From Rallus limicola (Eukaryota; Chordata; Aves; Gruiformes; Rallidae), in contig JAKCOZ010000001.1 of NCBI GenBank assembly GCA_022605955.1, positions 22,312,146-22,376,145 of the forward strand: a stretch of DNA of 64,000 nucleotides, in the 5' to 3' direction. The translations under genes and the position numbers were made by a program. How positions within the stretch are numbered: the stretch's first letter is position 1; every line of letters begins with the position of its first letter. Below are positions 23,816 through 35,246 of this stretch, piece by piece. Under the pieces are notes generated by a model. It worked only from the letters and a program-made list of their open reading frames with translations. It had not been told where the DNA came from and did no database searches.

Positions 23816-26800
23816 AACCCAAAACCAGGGCAAAGAAAAAAAATCTCCACAAACTCCACAACCCAAATTGTGGCATACAAAAATAATCTGTTCAAATTAT
23901 TGCTGATCTGCAAAATCAGATTAATTAAATTTTAACAGCCATTAAGCCAAATTACTTGGATCCAGTACTAAATAATATTCACACATCAGAACTCTTCAAT
24001 TTAATTTTGGAAGGTTTGCAGGCTAATTCTTTCTGGACCAGGAAGAGTGCTCTTTGCAGTGGAAAGAATACTACTGCTACTCTGTTTTCTTGTGGAGTGA
24101 AAAGGCACCAGTGTGTATCATTAAGAAAACAGTTCTCTATTAGCATTGACAACAATAATACTAAGGAGGATTTGGGGAGTTTTGTTTATGCACATTTAAT
24201 TTCCAACAAGTAGTTCTTTAGGAGCTGGAGTGGTTTTGTGCAGCAAGGAGCTTTCCCGAGCCTAAACAGTTGCCATCAAGGAAAAAAATTCTGTTTCCAT
24301 GGAAACATCTGAGGTGGACCAAGCATGGATTAATCAAAATACAATGAAGCCTTTTTTGCAAGGTACTAGGAAAAAAAAAATCCAGTTTAAAATGAACGCT
24401 GCTGCTCTTTCCTTCCATTCACACCAGAAAGCATGGGAAATTCTCTCCAAATGTCTATGTGATATACAGTTTAATTAGCACAGTGAAAAGTTAGGTTTTC
24501 TTACATTTATAATTAGCTTGTAATTGTGAACTAGGAGACAAAGGTATATTAACATGAAAAAAAAAGAAAGGGAGGGAAATAAATAATTCAAAAATACATT
24601 TACATTCCTCTTTTGCTTGCTACTGATTTTATCGAGTGGCTCTTTTTATCTTTAAAAAAATTTAATAGCTTTTCCTGTACTCTTAGCACTGCAGGCTCAT
24701 TTCTTAGTATTGAAGGCTCATTCTGCTATTCAAAAATCCAAGCTATGGGATTGGGATTTCTTTTCTATTATGATTATGCATGATATCATATCATACTCAG
24801 CTACCACCAAAGAAGTTTCTGCCACCAGAATTTAGCTGCAAGTTCTGCCATTGCCCAAGCATGAACAAAGGAGACTATGCAGAAGCCAGCCACCCTTCGC
24901 CCATGTTCTCGACAAAGAAAAACGACACCACCGCTCTGTTTCCATAAGAGCACTTCCACTGGAGAGGCTTCTTTGTCAGTTCTTTGCATTAGCAAAACAG
25001 GCTCTTTTTTCATGATAGCTGAAGGTATTTTCTAATTATTCCATTGTTGGAAGATGTTCAAAAACACTCGGAAGGTCTAAGAGCGGCACACAGTAATTAC
25101 AACAGAAACCTACGAATGTCAAATGACTGTAAAGCCTCCAGTTGTACACAACGACATGATACTAATGCCAGAGACACAAAATGCTCTTCCACTTCTAATC
25201 CTACCTCGGAGTGCAGCTCTGCTCTGAAAAATTGCCAGTGATAGCATTGGCAGGGTTCCACTTTTGTGTTTTTCAAAGGTTTGGTACCAAATACACTCAC
25301 AGATTTTGTTCCTCTTTATTTTATTACTTTCCAGCGGGGATCTGAGAATCAAGCTGGGCTTTCCATCTCCAGCATCACCATTAGTAATAAAGGCTATGTC
25401 AGCCAAATTATGATCACAATAATCTGTGTGTAGTCCCTCTGTTATTAGGAGATTTGCTCAGACATTACTTGGTGAAGAAGTCCCCGACTGGCAAGCGGCA
25501 CACGTGGGTACCCTGGTGCACAAAGAGGATGAGAGCTACAGACTCCCACAGGTTTAAATGAAGTAGAAAGCAGAGGATGCTTTGTGTCTGTCATTCAGGC
25601 AGATCAATGTGACTCTGGATACACAACAGCTTGGTTCATGCCAACACTCACCACAGCAACACATCCTAAGAAACAGATTACAGTCAGTCAGTTATCGCCT
25701 ATATTTGAGACATGTCCATAACATGCTAGATGCTGTCTGGGGAGATTTTTATTATTTATTTTTTTTTAAGCTGGCGTAGCTTCTTCTGGGGCCGTTTGGG
25801 AGCATGCACACCCCACTATGCATGCAGCAGTGGTATGTGCAGAATGCACATGGGGCACCACAGGGGACAAGGAGCAGGAGGAGTTGCCCAACACAATTTC
25901 AGGTGAGCTTTTGCAAGGGCACGGGCATGCCGAGTGGCACAGATGTCCATGTCAAGGTGCCAGCCATGGGAGCTGGGGACATATGGAAACACAGCTTCCA
26001 CCCTAGTGAAAACATGGCCACACCTCTAGGACATGAGGAGGAATTAACTCTGCAGGAGACTTCCACTGAAGGACTGCAGGAGAGGCTGGCACACTCCCAC
26101 TGCTGGAGCCTGCCCTCCTAGCCCAGCTGCCGCCAAACTGGTCTGGAGGCCCAAGAGCAACCCCAGCAAGGCAGGACCAGTGCAGCTGGCTGGAAAGATG
26201 GTCAAGCCACATAGCAGACACAAACCATGTGGCTGAGCAGCACAAATGGCTCCATGTGGCACTACATGCGTTGGGTGACACAGGTTCTGGGGAGCATGAG
26301 GAGAGGTTTGGGAGGCCAGGTGGAAGCAGGTATGGGACGTTTCCCAGTGTCCCCCCTAGGCACCTCCTCAAAGAGCTTGCAGACCATTACCCTTAGTTGT
26401 GTCTGCTTCATGCCATCTGCTTATACCAGCCCACCTCCCTCAGAGGCTTCTCCTTCTCCCACCAGCCCTTCCCCCTCTCTGCAAAGGCACAGCAAATCTT
26501 TGAGACTACAACTGCACCAGTAAGGTGGAGGGGTTGAGCCTGGAGTGATCCATGGGGAATGGAAAGATGACCCTGGGGACCACCCCAAGAAACATATCGC
26601 TCCATCATTCCCAGATCACATGCAACAGGTGATCTTCTGCTCCTCCAGCAGCCTACAAAGAGGAGGAAAGGGTTTAGGTTTTATTTATTATTTCTTTGGG
26701 TTCTGTCTGAACCTTAATAGGAAGTGCTTTGTGTCCAGCAGCTTTTCACAGAAGTGACCTCTTTTTCTGTCCTTTTTCAATATAAACATCCCTAAAATGG

Positions 26801-27174
26801 CAAAATCACTAAGAAAGTGTGAGGAAAGCCCACAGGTACTTGTCCCTCCTCCCCACCAGCTCTGTTGGTGCAGTCTGCCAGCACTTGTCCTCACACCATG
26901 CAAGTGTGTGTTAGAGTTGGCAAAAGTTAGCCAAAGCCACTGTGTTAGGCTGGCCAAACCAGCGTTTCCTAGCACAACTTCATTTCACCAGGAAACTTTG
27001 ACTGGCTCCTGGTGGAAATAGCCCTTCAGAGCAAACACCTCCCTTTGATGGAGTCCCTTTCGCTGGGACATAAAGAGAAAAGGGGGTGAAGAGGCAGCTT
27101 TCTCCTTGCTACCCACGGCATTACCTGGCAGGATAATCGAAGAAAAGTTTACTTTTATTTTCCTTAAGGCGACA

Positions 27175-27590
27175 CAGCTCCCCTCTCTCCGTAACGCTTT
27201 AAGCGCTGGCTTCTCCCCAACGCTCCATCACACACCCGCAGCGCTGGGACCGGGGACGAGCCGCCTCCGTCGCTCGGGTGACAAGGGACATCTAGCGGCA
27301 TCGCGGCTCCCGGCACCGCGCACACGGCACCCGGCTCAGCCCAATAATGCCCCGGCGGGGACAGCCGCGTCCCCCGGCCCCACCACGGCATTTCCCCCCG
27401 CCCCCCCCGGCGGGCACCCAGAGGAACAGCTCTCGGCCGTGCCCAGCCGCGCGTCCCACCTCGATGCGACGGTCTGTGCCGCCCTTTGCCCCCGCCTCTC
27501 TGGGTTGGACCCGCTGGGCTCTTTTGGTCCAGCCTCGCCGTTTTGGGAAAGAGAACAACGTGTTCGCACGTAAGAGGCCGGGTAAGCTCA
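27175..27590. promoter_or_regulatory. Orphan CpG-rich island, candidate promoter
   Basis: About 415 bp are strongly GC-rich, with roughly 45-50 CpG dinucleotides by eye, in surroundings where CpG is scarce. Open frames on both strands (plus 27106-27573, 155 codons; plus 27347-27652; minus 27292-27569) are Ala-, Pro-, Gly- and Arg-rich, as expected from composition. None matches a protein I know, including the N-terminus of CREB3L2. Two donor-like GTAAG sites lie at the right edge (27570-27574 and 27582-27586), so a + strand first non-coding exon is possible. No TATA box is obvious. It could be the start of a long non-coding RNA, a distal alternative promoter of AKR1D1, or an enhancer-type island. 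Confidence 0.6.
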
Positions 27591-30500
27591 GTACCAGAGA
27601 CCTGGGATGGCTAACAAAACGCCTACCCTGCTCCCATTACTCGGGGAGATAGGCGGTTTAGGAGCAACACGTGTCAGTGTGGAAGTAAAATAACTCAGCA
27701 TGTGGTTAGAACAGGGGGCTTGAGAATTGCAGCTGCATTTCCTGGAGAGATTGTTGTCCAATTTAAGAAAAAAAAAAGTAAAATTGCATGATGACATGAC
27801 ACCCAGCTCAACAATTTACATAAGTAATAAAGGGTCAAGACACTGTCATTAGAAACAGACCGGGACATGCTGTTCGGTTTGACAGAATTTCAATTTCCTT
27901 CATGAGCAATGCCTTGTTGCATTGCTTTTCTTACCTCGGTGTGTGGTCCTGGTAAGAAACTCGCTCACGCCCAGGCCACTGGTTGGGAGAAACCAAGCCC
28001 TGGAGACTCAGGGAAGAAAGGAAGGGTGGCTCAGGGCACGGAGGGATGGAACAGGGGCATCCGAGTCCAAATCAGACCTGTCAGATAGCTGTTTCACTGG
28101 GAAGGAAAATGTTACATGCACATTATTTTATTTTTGGAAACCTTAGAAAGTTTGTTGTGGGGCTTCCTCAAGTGGATCAGCTCCCCCAAAAGGGATGACC
28201 CATTTTTGTACGTCTCCCATTGTTTCTGTGCTTTGCTTGGTGGTCCTCAAGCCCCTTCTGGCTCCCCACCCTCAAGCTTCCAAGCATGCCTTTAGTGACT
28301 CAAGTAAGTTCCTGCCCTTGATCAAATCTGTGATTTTCTCTTTATTTTTAATGAATAGATTTAAACTGTAATTTTATAGGTTCAGCCATAATTGGTACAA
28401 ATAAAATGTTAAAAAGCCAGACCCGGAAAGATTTATAACGAGCAATGCAAATGACAAAACCTTATAAAAACCCAAACCCTTTGTGAAATGTCTTTATGAC
28501 ACTAAATAAAAACTTCCCTGTACTCAGCAATTTAAAGTAAAACATGGCAATTAGGTGATTTAAGCAATGAACATGTAAAGAAGGCATCCAGCTGAATGCC
28601 ATGTAATATCCAAACCATAAACACAAGTACTACAATAACATTTCTTATTATAGAAGTTGTTGAATTTATAATGTCATTGGATTAAATTTATCTTCATATG
28701 AATGTGCCTTCCTTGTGAGCAAGCGGAAAACCAGAACAGGCTCTGTGTGGGATGAGGTGGGGGAGAAAGAAAAGCCAGGAAGATCAGCTGGGGTTTGGAA
28801 GGCTGGGTTATTTCTCTCCCAAACACTGAGGTGATGTTGCTTGTTGTGCCTTTACAGCTTGCTGTCACTGAAAGAGATGGTTATACTTCACTCTTCCCTG
28901 CACACTTCCTCAGGTCTGGCACTCACTTCTTTCAACAGAAAACCAACTTTAAGAGCAAACGCATTGTCCCTGTTCTCCTACTCCCACAAAAGACAGCTAA
29001 AAATGGGCTGTGAGAGAACTTCACTGAGTGGCACTTGCAGGTGTTTGCAGCAAACGTCTGTTATAATGTAGTTCCTATTTTCATCAAGTGCCTCTTTCTC
29101 CACCTACAGCTATTACAATAATTACAATAATTTTCTGGACTATTCAAAAGCATTCCCCAAGAAACAAGAATCCCAAACTCCTTCACCATTTTGAGCTCAG
29201 GGCAGTACCTGTTCTGTGCTTTGTATTGAGAGGTCTGAGGCCACCTGCAAAAAACCACTCCAGTTTTGGCTTCACAGGAGGAGTTTCAATGTTCCTGCCT
29301 TTTAAGGTAGCATCAAAATGTGTTGTGTTTGGGCGGGGGGGGGGGGGGGGATATTTCTGCCTGGTTTAGATCTCCCTATGAAGACATTGGGGGAAAAAAA
29401 ACAAATCCACATGAGTGAAAGTGTAACTGAGGGCTGGAAGTGATGCTAAACCTGATGGGTAGCCAAAGTTCTCCAGGCTTGACTCGCGTGGCTGCCGTCC
29501 ACCTGTGCCTCACCCTGGGTTCGTCACATATGTTTAAGAATAGCTGATTTATTTGTTTTCCTCTCATGTTCTGTTCCAAAAAAATATTATGAACACCATT
29601 TGTGGCTAGGAGGAAATAGAAAATGTCCCTTTGTGAGGTGCAAGAAACCCTGACTCATCAAAAACTCACTTGCAGTTTGTTTGGCTGCCTGCCTCCTCTT
29701 GTCCCTCCTTTTTTTTTTTCCTCTGCAAACTTCCCCTGATCATCTTTCCCAGGTTTCTCACTTTATTTATTCACCTTCTTTACCATTTTGCTGCAAGACT
29801 ATCTTATTTTTTTAAATCTTTTTTTCCCCGTTTCCTACTCACCATGCACATGTCCTCTCCAGCTACCTCGTCCAAACATTGTAACCCCCTAGAAAAAGGC
29901 CACAGGCAAAAAAAGGGAAGGAGACAGGGAAAAAAAAGAGCCTTGCGTGGCAAGCCAAAAATGAGAACACCTTCTCATGGAAAGCTTTTAAAGAAATAGA
30001 CCTGTATTTTCCATTCACTTTTTCTCTCGGAAAAAAAAATAATATTTTTTTCTATTAAATCATTTCACTGAAATTCTAATAAACATGAAATTTGTATGTA
30101 CACCTGTACATTCTTCTCTTTTTTCTTATCCTCTGAATTTTCTGCCCTTTTCTTCTGACCAAAACCACTGTGTGGTGCCCCGTGCAGAAACACATAAACC
30201 AACATCTCATTTTCCCCAGAACTCATTGTGACCATAACACATCTGAGCATTTCAACTTCGTAGCTGGCAAATTCCTGCCACAACGGAACAATTACAAAAA
30301 AATCCCAAGGACCACACGACACCCTTTCCTAGCCCTTCCCCTGTTCAGAAACCTCCTCCCCCATCCGAGCAGCCAGCACTGGAAGGTCAGGAGAGAAACA
30401 GGGCTTTAAAACAAGATTAACAATTAGTTTTGAAACAAATGTGAAGAGCATCGCAAGGAAAGGTGACTGGCATGGCCTTACCTGTGTGCACGACGGAATA

Positions 30501-31129
30501 TTACGTTGATATGGAAACAAGGACTACCAAACGGGGATACTACTGCTGAGTACCCAAACCATCAGCAGAGGGATGTTGTGTTTTAGGCATGGACACGCTC
30601 AGAATGAGCTTGGAGGAGCAGACCCCACGCACAGCGGTACCCCGTCAGGGCAGGCCGGCAGCCAGCAGTTGGCACTGTTGCTCCACGGGAGAACCGATGG
30701 GCATCGCCAGCCAGGGATGTAGCCAGGGATGCAGCGGCGATCCCGCAGGCACGGCTTCCGAGCAGCATGGTGGTGATACACGTTGCCTGTCACACCCAAA
30801 TGAAATACACACTCCGGGCCGTCACGTCACGAGAAAGCAGAAGAGGTTTCCGTCATGCATACAAGTACCACCCTCACCTAGGCCCTACAACACCCCTCGG
30901 GCGAGACAGGTGGAAAAGAGAGTGATATGCTGCCAAAGAGTTGGGAAATGCAGATTGATCTACGGGGTGTCACAAAGTAACACGCGACAAAATCCTTCAC
31001 AAAAGCAACAAGATACTTTAAAACCCACTCCAAGAACATCTGGGAAATGGAAGCTTTCTTACACATTAGCTATAGTTGGTGTGGATGAGTGAGGCAAGGC
31101 CAGAGGAGGAGATATCACAGTAGAAAGGC
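27591..31129. other. Non-coding DNA, no gene seen
   Basis: The longest frame is on the plus strand at 30589-31092 (167 codons). It has no recognised domain and its antisense frames are nearly as open. A 16-base G homopolymer lies at 29335-29350. T-rich and A-rich stretches occur around 29708-29720 and 30030-30060. Confidence 0.5.
29335..29350 (+). repeat. Homopolymer G run (16 bases)
   Basis: Sixteen consecutive G on the + strand, preceded by GGGC. It is a likely site of assembly or length error, and it has quadruplex potential. Confidence 0.9.
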
Positions 31130-31594
31130 AGCCTTGCAGATGATCAGAGGGTTGGAGCACCTCTTCTATGAGGACAAATAGCTGAGATAGTTGGGCTTAC
31201 TCAGCTTGGAGAAGAGAAGGTTCCAAGAAGACCGTATTGCAGCCTTCCAGTACCTAAAAGAGCCCACAGAAAAGCTGGAGAAGGGCTGTTTGACAGGGAG
31301 TGTAGTGATAGGACAAGGGGTAATGGGTTTAAACTAAAGGAGGGGAGATTTAGATGAGACATTAGGAAAAAATTCTTCTCCCTGAGGGTGGTGAGGCCCT
31401 GACACAGGTTGCCCAAGGAAGCTGTGGCTGCCCCTCCCTGGCAGTGTTCAAGGCCAGGCTGGAACTTACTAAGATGGGGCTTTGGGCAGCCTTGGTGTAA
31501 TGAGGGTGTCCCTGTCCATGGCTGAGGAGTTGGAAATAAATGATCTTAAAGGTCCCTTCCAACCCAAACCAGTCTGTGATTTTATAATTCTGTG
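31130..31594 (+). mobile_element. CR1 LINE, 3' fragment on the plus strand
   Basis: Sense-strand CR1 words run from gatcagagggttggagcacc through ctcagcttggagaagagaag, gggagtgtagtgataggaca, aaggaggggagatttagatg and caaggccaggctggaactta to tgatcttaaaggtcccttcc. The end is ttataattctgtga, close to the canonical terminal repeat. Only the ORF2 tail and 3' UTR remain, about 465 bp. It shares subfamily-specific sequence with the inverted copy at 21.15 kb. Confidence 0.95.
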
Positions 31595-34500
31595 AAAAAG
31601 CATCTGCTATCCTTTCCTACTGCAGATCCCTTTGGTATCCCACAAGTCTTGGAAAAGTCACAGCAAGGGGAAAGATAAAGTGAAATTCTGAGGCTTTACA
31701 ACTGCTTCTCCCCCCCAAGCCCAGCCCCTGAAACTGAGGAACTTAAAACAACTTGTGCAGCAGGGGCAGGGAGAGTCCCACTGCTGAAAAAACACTACCT
31801 CCACTCACAGATCTGCTCTTCGTGGATTCTAGTACGTCATGGCAAGAATGTCAAATAAGGAAGAATAGGTAAGCATTAAATAGGCACAAGTTAAATTTTC
31901 AAAAGTCAAAATAAAAGCAATTGGAAACATCTGGGAGGCAAGAAGGAAGGATATTTTAAAAACAAAAAAAATTTAAGAAACCCACACACATTTAATTGTA
32001 AATCCATGGAAAATGAAACCACTTCAGTATATCACATGGGGAATTTTATCTGTCTCCACAAATAGGAACATGAAAGATGGGCCCGTGTCTGAGCTCTGCT
32101 GTGCTCCCTGCTAGGCATCAGAGCTATTTCATCACCCAGGCTGTTCCGTAATCAAGGTAATGACTGGCCTTGAGTACACAGGAGCCAGAAAGGCAGAGAA
32201 AAGTTCGGGCTAAATAAATTAGATGGTTAAAGGTGAGAGAGTCTTCCTCAAGGTCTTTCTGATGGTCACTAGTTTGAGAACGGAAAAAAGACCTCATGTT
32301 GGGGAAAGAAAAAGAAAAAGGAGAAATAGTGACAAATAGCAAAGAGACTTTAAAATTAATGAATTCTGGGGTTCAGAAAAGAAAACTGGCCAAGGAGTTA
32401 GAGCAGAACTTCCCTTGTGCACTAAAAAAACCTCCAAGAACAAGAGACAGCTTTGTCTAATAATGTGCCACAAGAAAAACATGGCAACAGCAGCAGCAAA
32501 ATACTTCCCTGCTGTGACTGCAGCAGCAGCAATTCCAGAACACGCTGGGGGAACGTGTATACATTGCATTTGGTTTAATAGCCTGAAAAGTAAGTAATTA
32601 GTTCCTTTACCTTGCGGAAACAATGCATTTCTTAGGCTGGGGAGAAAGAAGAGGCAGTTTAGCAATACATTACCACATCTGCCTGTTGCAAAGATCCTCA
32701 TGAGGGACGACCATCCTTTTGGGAGCTACACCTGAGTTCTTCTACCAGCTATTGTCAAGGATCATCTTGTCAAAGAGTTGTCTTTCTGTGAGCACATTCC
32801 CTCAGAGCAAACCTAACACCAACTGCATAATATTTACGAAGGAAAATCTTTGTCAATCCTAAAAGAATATAGGATGACATTAGCGATCCTCTTTTAATCT
32901 CCCTTCCATGTTTATTCATGGTGTTGTCCTGCATTGCTGCCTGTAGTTATGTATTTTTTTTCAGTCACAGCAACATATAAGCAGGTGGATAAGGGGATAC
33001 AGTGTTGTCTCTGCTAGTTTCATGCCATGCTAAGGTCCCAGCTATTGTCCCAGGAGAGGTGATGTACAACTGAGCGAATCAATCCACAGTATTAAGAAAT
33101 CAGCAACCAATTTTTGCGTGTCTGTATCATTCAGTGGGGTTCTAATTCACTGCCTATATCATGAATGTTTTAAACACTCTGCTTATTCACACACAAACTG
33201 AAATGACAAAGTTTAAGTTACCTTTGATTATAGTCTGTGGTCTCCATGAACAGGGACTGGGGCTACATAAAACTCACCAGGCCAAGTCAGGAACACAGGA
33301 CTGGACCTGCACCATTTATACCCATTTTGTGGGAAGCCCTGCTACTGTCACAGGGATCACCAAATGGAAACTAAGCACTGAACTTTGCCTGTGTCCAGTA
33401 ATCAAAGTTGGATGTTTCTTTCACAAGGGAAGCAAGACACAAGATACCTTTAATCCCACTGCTGCCTCTGCCCATCATCTTCAAGGAAGCCGCAGCAAGA
33501 GTGGAAAAAATAGATGCCTCTAGTTACATGTAAATCTTAAAATATCAACACTAGACATCCCCTTAGCTCTAGCCAACCAAGTAGAGGTACTTCTGTAGCC
33601 CTGATGGCTCCTTCCAGCCACACCAGCAGACAGGGATGGAGCAGCACAGGCATATGAGCACAAGCATCAGGACTAAGGACCCTCCAGGGACTCTACCTAC
33701 AGCCTCGCAGTTTCTAGACCATGTTCGCTGCATGCATGATTTATGTGCTACCGTCATACCCTGCCTTAGCCGAGCAAAGACATACCTTAAGTGTTAGTAG
33801 TTGGCTGAGAAGAAAGAGTCCATTCAGGCCTGGTTGCAGCCTGTGTTTGCCTTCTCAGCTGCCCAGGGAAAGCCGAGGTGGATCTGCACCAATCCTGATC
33901 CTAGTAGGTCTGGAAATTTCCTCCTATACCCTAATTAAGAAGCCAAGGTTCAGGCGGCGTAAGGCAAAGCAGCTGTCAAAGGAGTGATGCCAGTCTACAC
34001 TCCCTGTGAATGGCCCTTACCTTTCAGAAAAGAAAATCTTACATTCCCCACATCCTGCCTGTGACATGAGCTTAGATTAAAATATGTTTAGGAGGCATGA
34101 CCTGGCCTGTGGCCCAGCTGTCTGACCACAGCAACCACACTCTTTCCTTATAAACAGGACACTGTTCCTTCTGGGTATCTGTGATTTGCCAATTCAGCTT
34201 TATTCAGCTCACTAGAATGATTTTTTTTTTTTAGTTGAATGTTCCAAAATCAAAGCACTGTGGAGCACTCTTCAACAGCACTGCTTTTCCTGCAGCTTTG
34301 GTGAAAAGCGGCTGTTGCATGTCCACTTGCAGTGAGTTGTTTAGGTACTTGCAAAGGTGTAAATCTGTTCTACAGGAGACTTTCCCATTTGAGAGCTGTG
34401 TTCATCTTCTTAGACTGGCACTTGCATCTTATGTCATAGTCCACAAGAATGACATCATCACCATTGCTTCCATCATTTCAAGCTGGAACAGAAGGAGCAA

Positions 34501-34795
34501 TTGAGAGATGGGGTAAATTGTGTTCTAGCAGAGTGTCAGAATAGAGTAAATCACTCTGGGGAGGATTTTCTTTCTGGTCTCCAGTTAAAACAACAATCAT
34601 TAAGGGCCTCACTATTCATTCTCCCCCCTCATTAGCATAAGTCTAATACTCTCTCTACCAACAGGGAGTATTATGAACAACTCCTCATGCTAATTACCTG
34701 AACAGGACTGCGAATATCCCATTAATAATCACCACAAAATCGCCTGCTGTCTTGCCGTGCTCAGGTTATTTCACTGTTGACTCTGGTGCACACTC
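31595..34795. other. Non-coding DNA, no gene seen
   Basis: Frames of up to 135 codons (minus strand 32294-32701) are hydrophobic but unrecognised. CAG-rich patches occur near 32487-32530, and a 12-base T run lies at 34221-34232. Nothing else is supported. Confidence 0.5.
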
Positions 34796-35246
34796 ATGTT
34801 TGCTGACCCTAGCCTGGTGTCCAGAGAAGGGCAACCAGGCTGGGGAAGGGGCTGGAGGGCAAATCATATGAGGAGTGGCTGAAGGAACTGGAGATGTTTA
34901 GTCTTGAGGAGGCTAAGAGGAGACCTTATCACCACCTACAATTACCTGAAAGGAGGTTGTAGAGAGGTGGGCGAGGGTCTCTTCAGCCAGGTGACAGGTG
35001 ATAGGATGAGAGGAAATGGCACAAAGTTGTGCCAGGGCAGGTTTAGATTAGATGTTAGGAAAAAATTCTTCACTGAAAGAGTTGTCAGGGCCTGGAACAG
35101 GCTGCCCAGAGAGGTGGTTGAGTCACTATCCCTGGATGTGTTTAAAAGATGGGTAGATGAGGTATTTAGGGATATGGTTTAGCATAGGACAGGAACATTT
35201 GGACTTGATGATCTTAAAGGTCTTTTCCAACCTAGTAACTCTGTAA
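34796..35246 (+). mobile_element. CR1 LINE, 3' fragment on the plus strand
   Basis: Sense CR1 words are present: ccagagaagggcaaccaggc, ctggagatgtttagtcttga, aaggaggttgtagagaggtg, tgttaggaaaaaattcttca, gcctggaacaggctgcccag, then ggacttgatgatcttaaagg and cttttccaacctagtaactc. The frame 34904-35182 (92 codons) keeps the CR1 ORF2 C-terminus: [12 protein letters not shown], then Arg-Leu-Asp-Val-Arg-Lys-Lys-Phe-Phe, then Trp-Asn-Arg-Leu-Pro. This subfamily differs from the 31.1 kb copy. The copy is 5'-truncated and carries no reverse transcriptase core. Confidence 0.94.

Larger units (their letters stand above)
22546..27140. other. Non-coding DNA, no gene seen
   Basis: It contains an AAACC-type low-complexity tract (23123-23207), a G-rich run (23787-23815) and a moderately GC-richer block at about 25800-26540. 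Overlapping frames of 72-122 codons on both strands in that block look compositional. No exon, promoter island or retroelement was recognised. Confidence 0.5.

Noticed and set aside
27106..27573. 155-codon frame in the orphan island as a CREB3L2 first exon or other gene
   Set aside because: The sequence does not contain the CREB3L2 N-terminal pattern on either strand and is Pro/Ala/Arg-rich by composition.
30589..31092. 167-codon plus-strand frame
   Set aside because: No domain or family recognised, the antisense frames are open as well, and no promoter or splice context is present.
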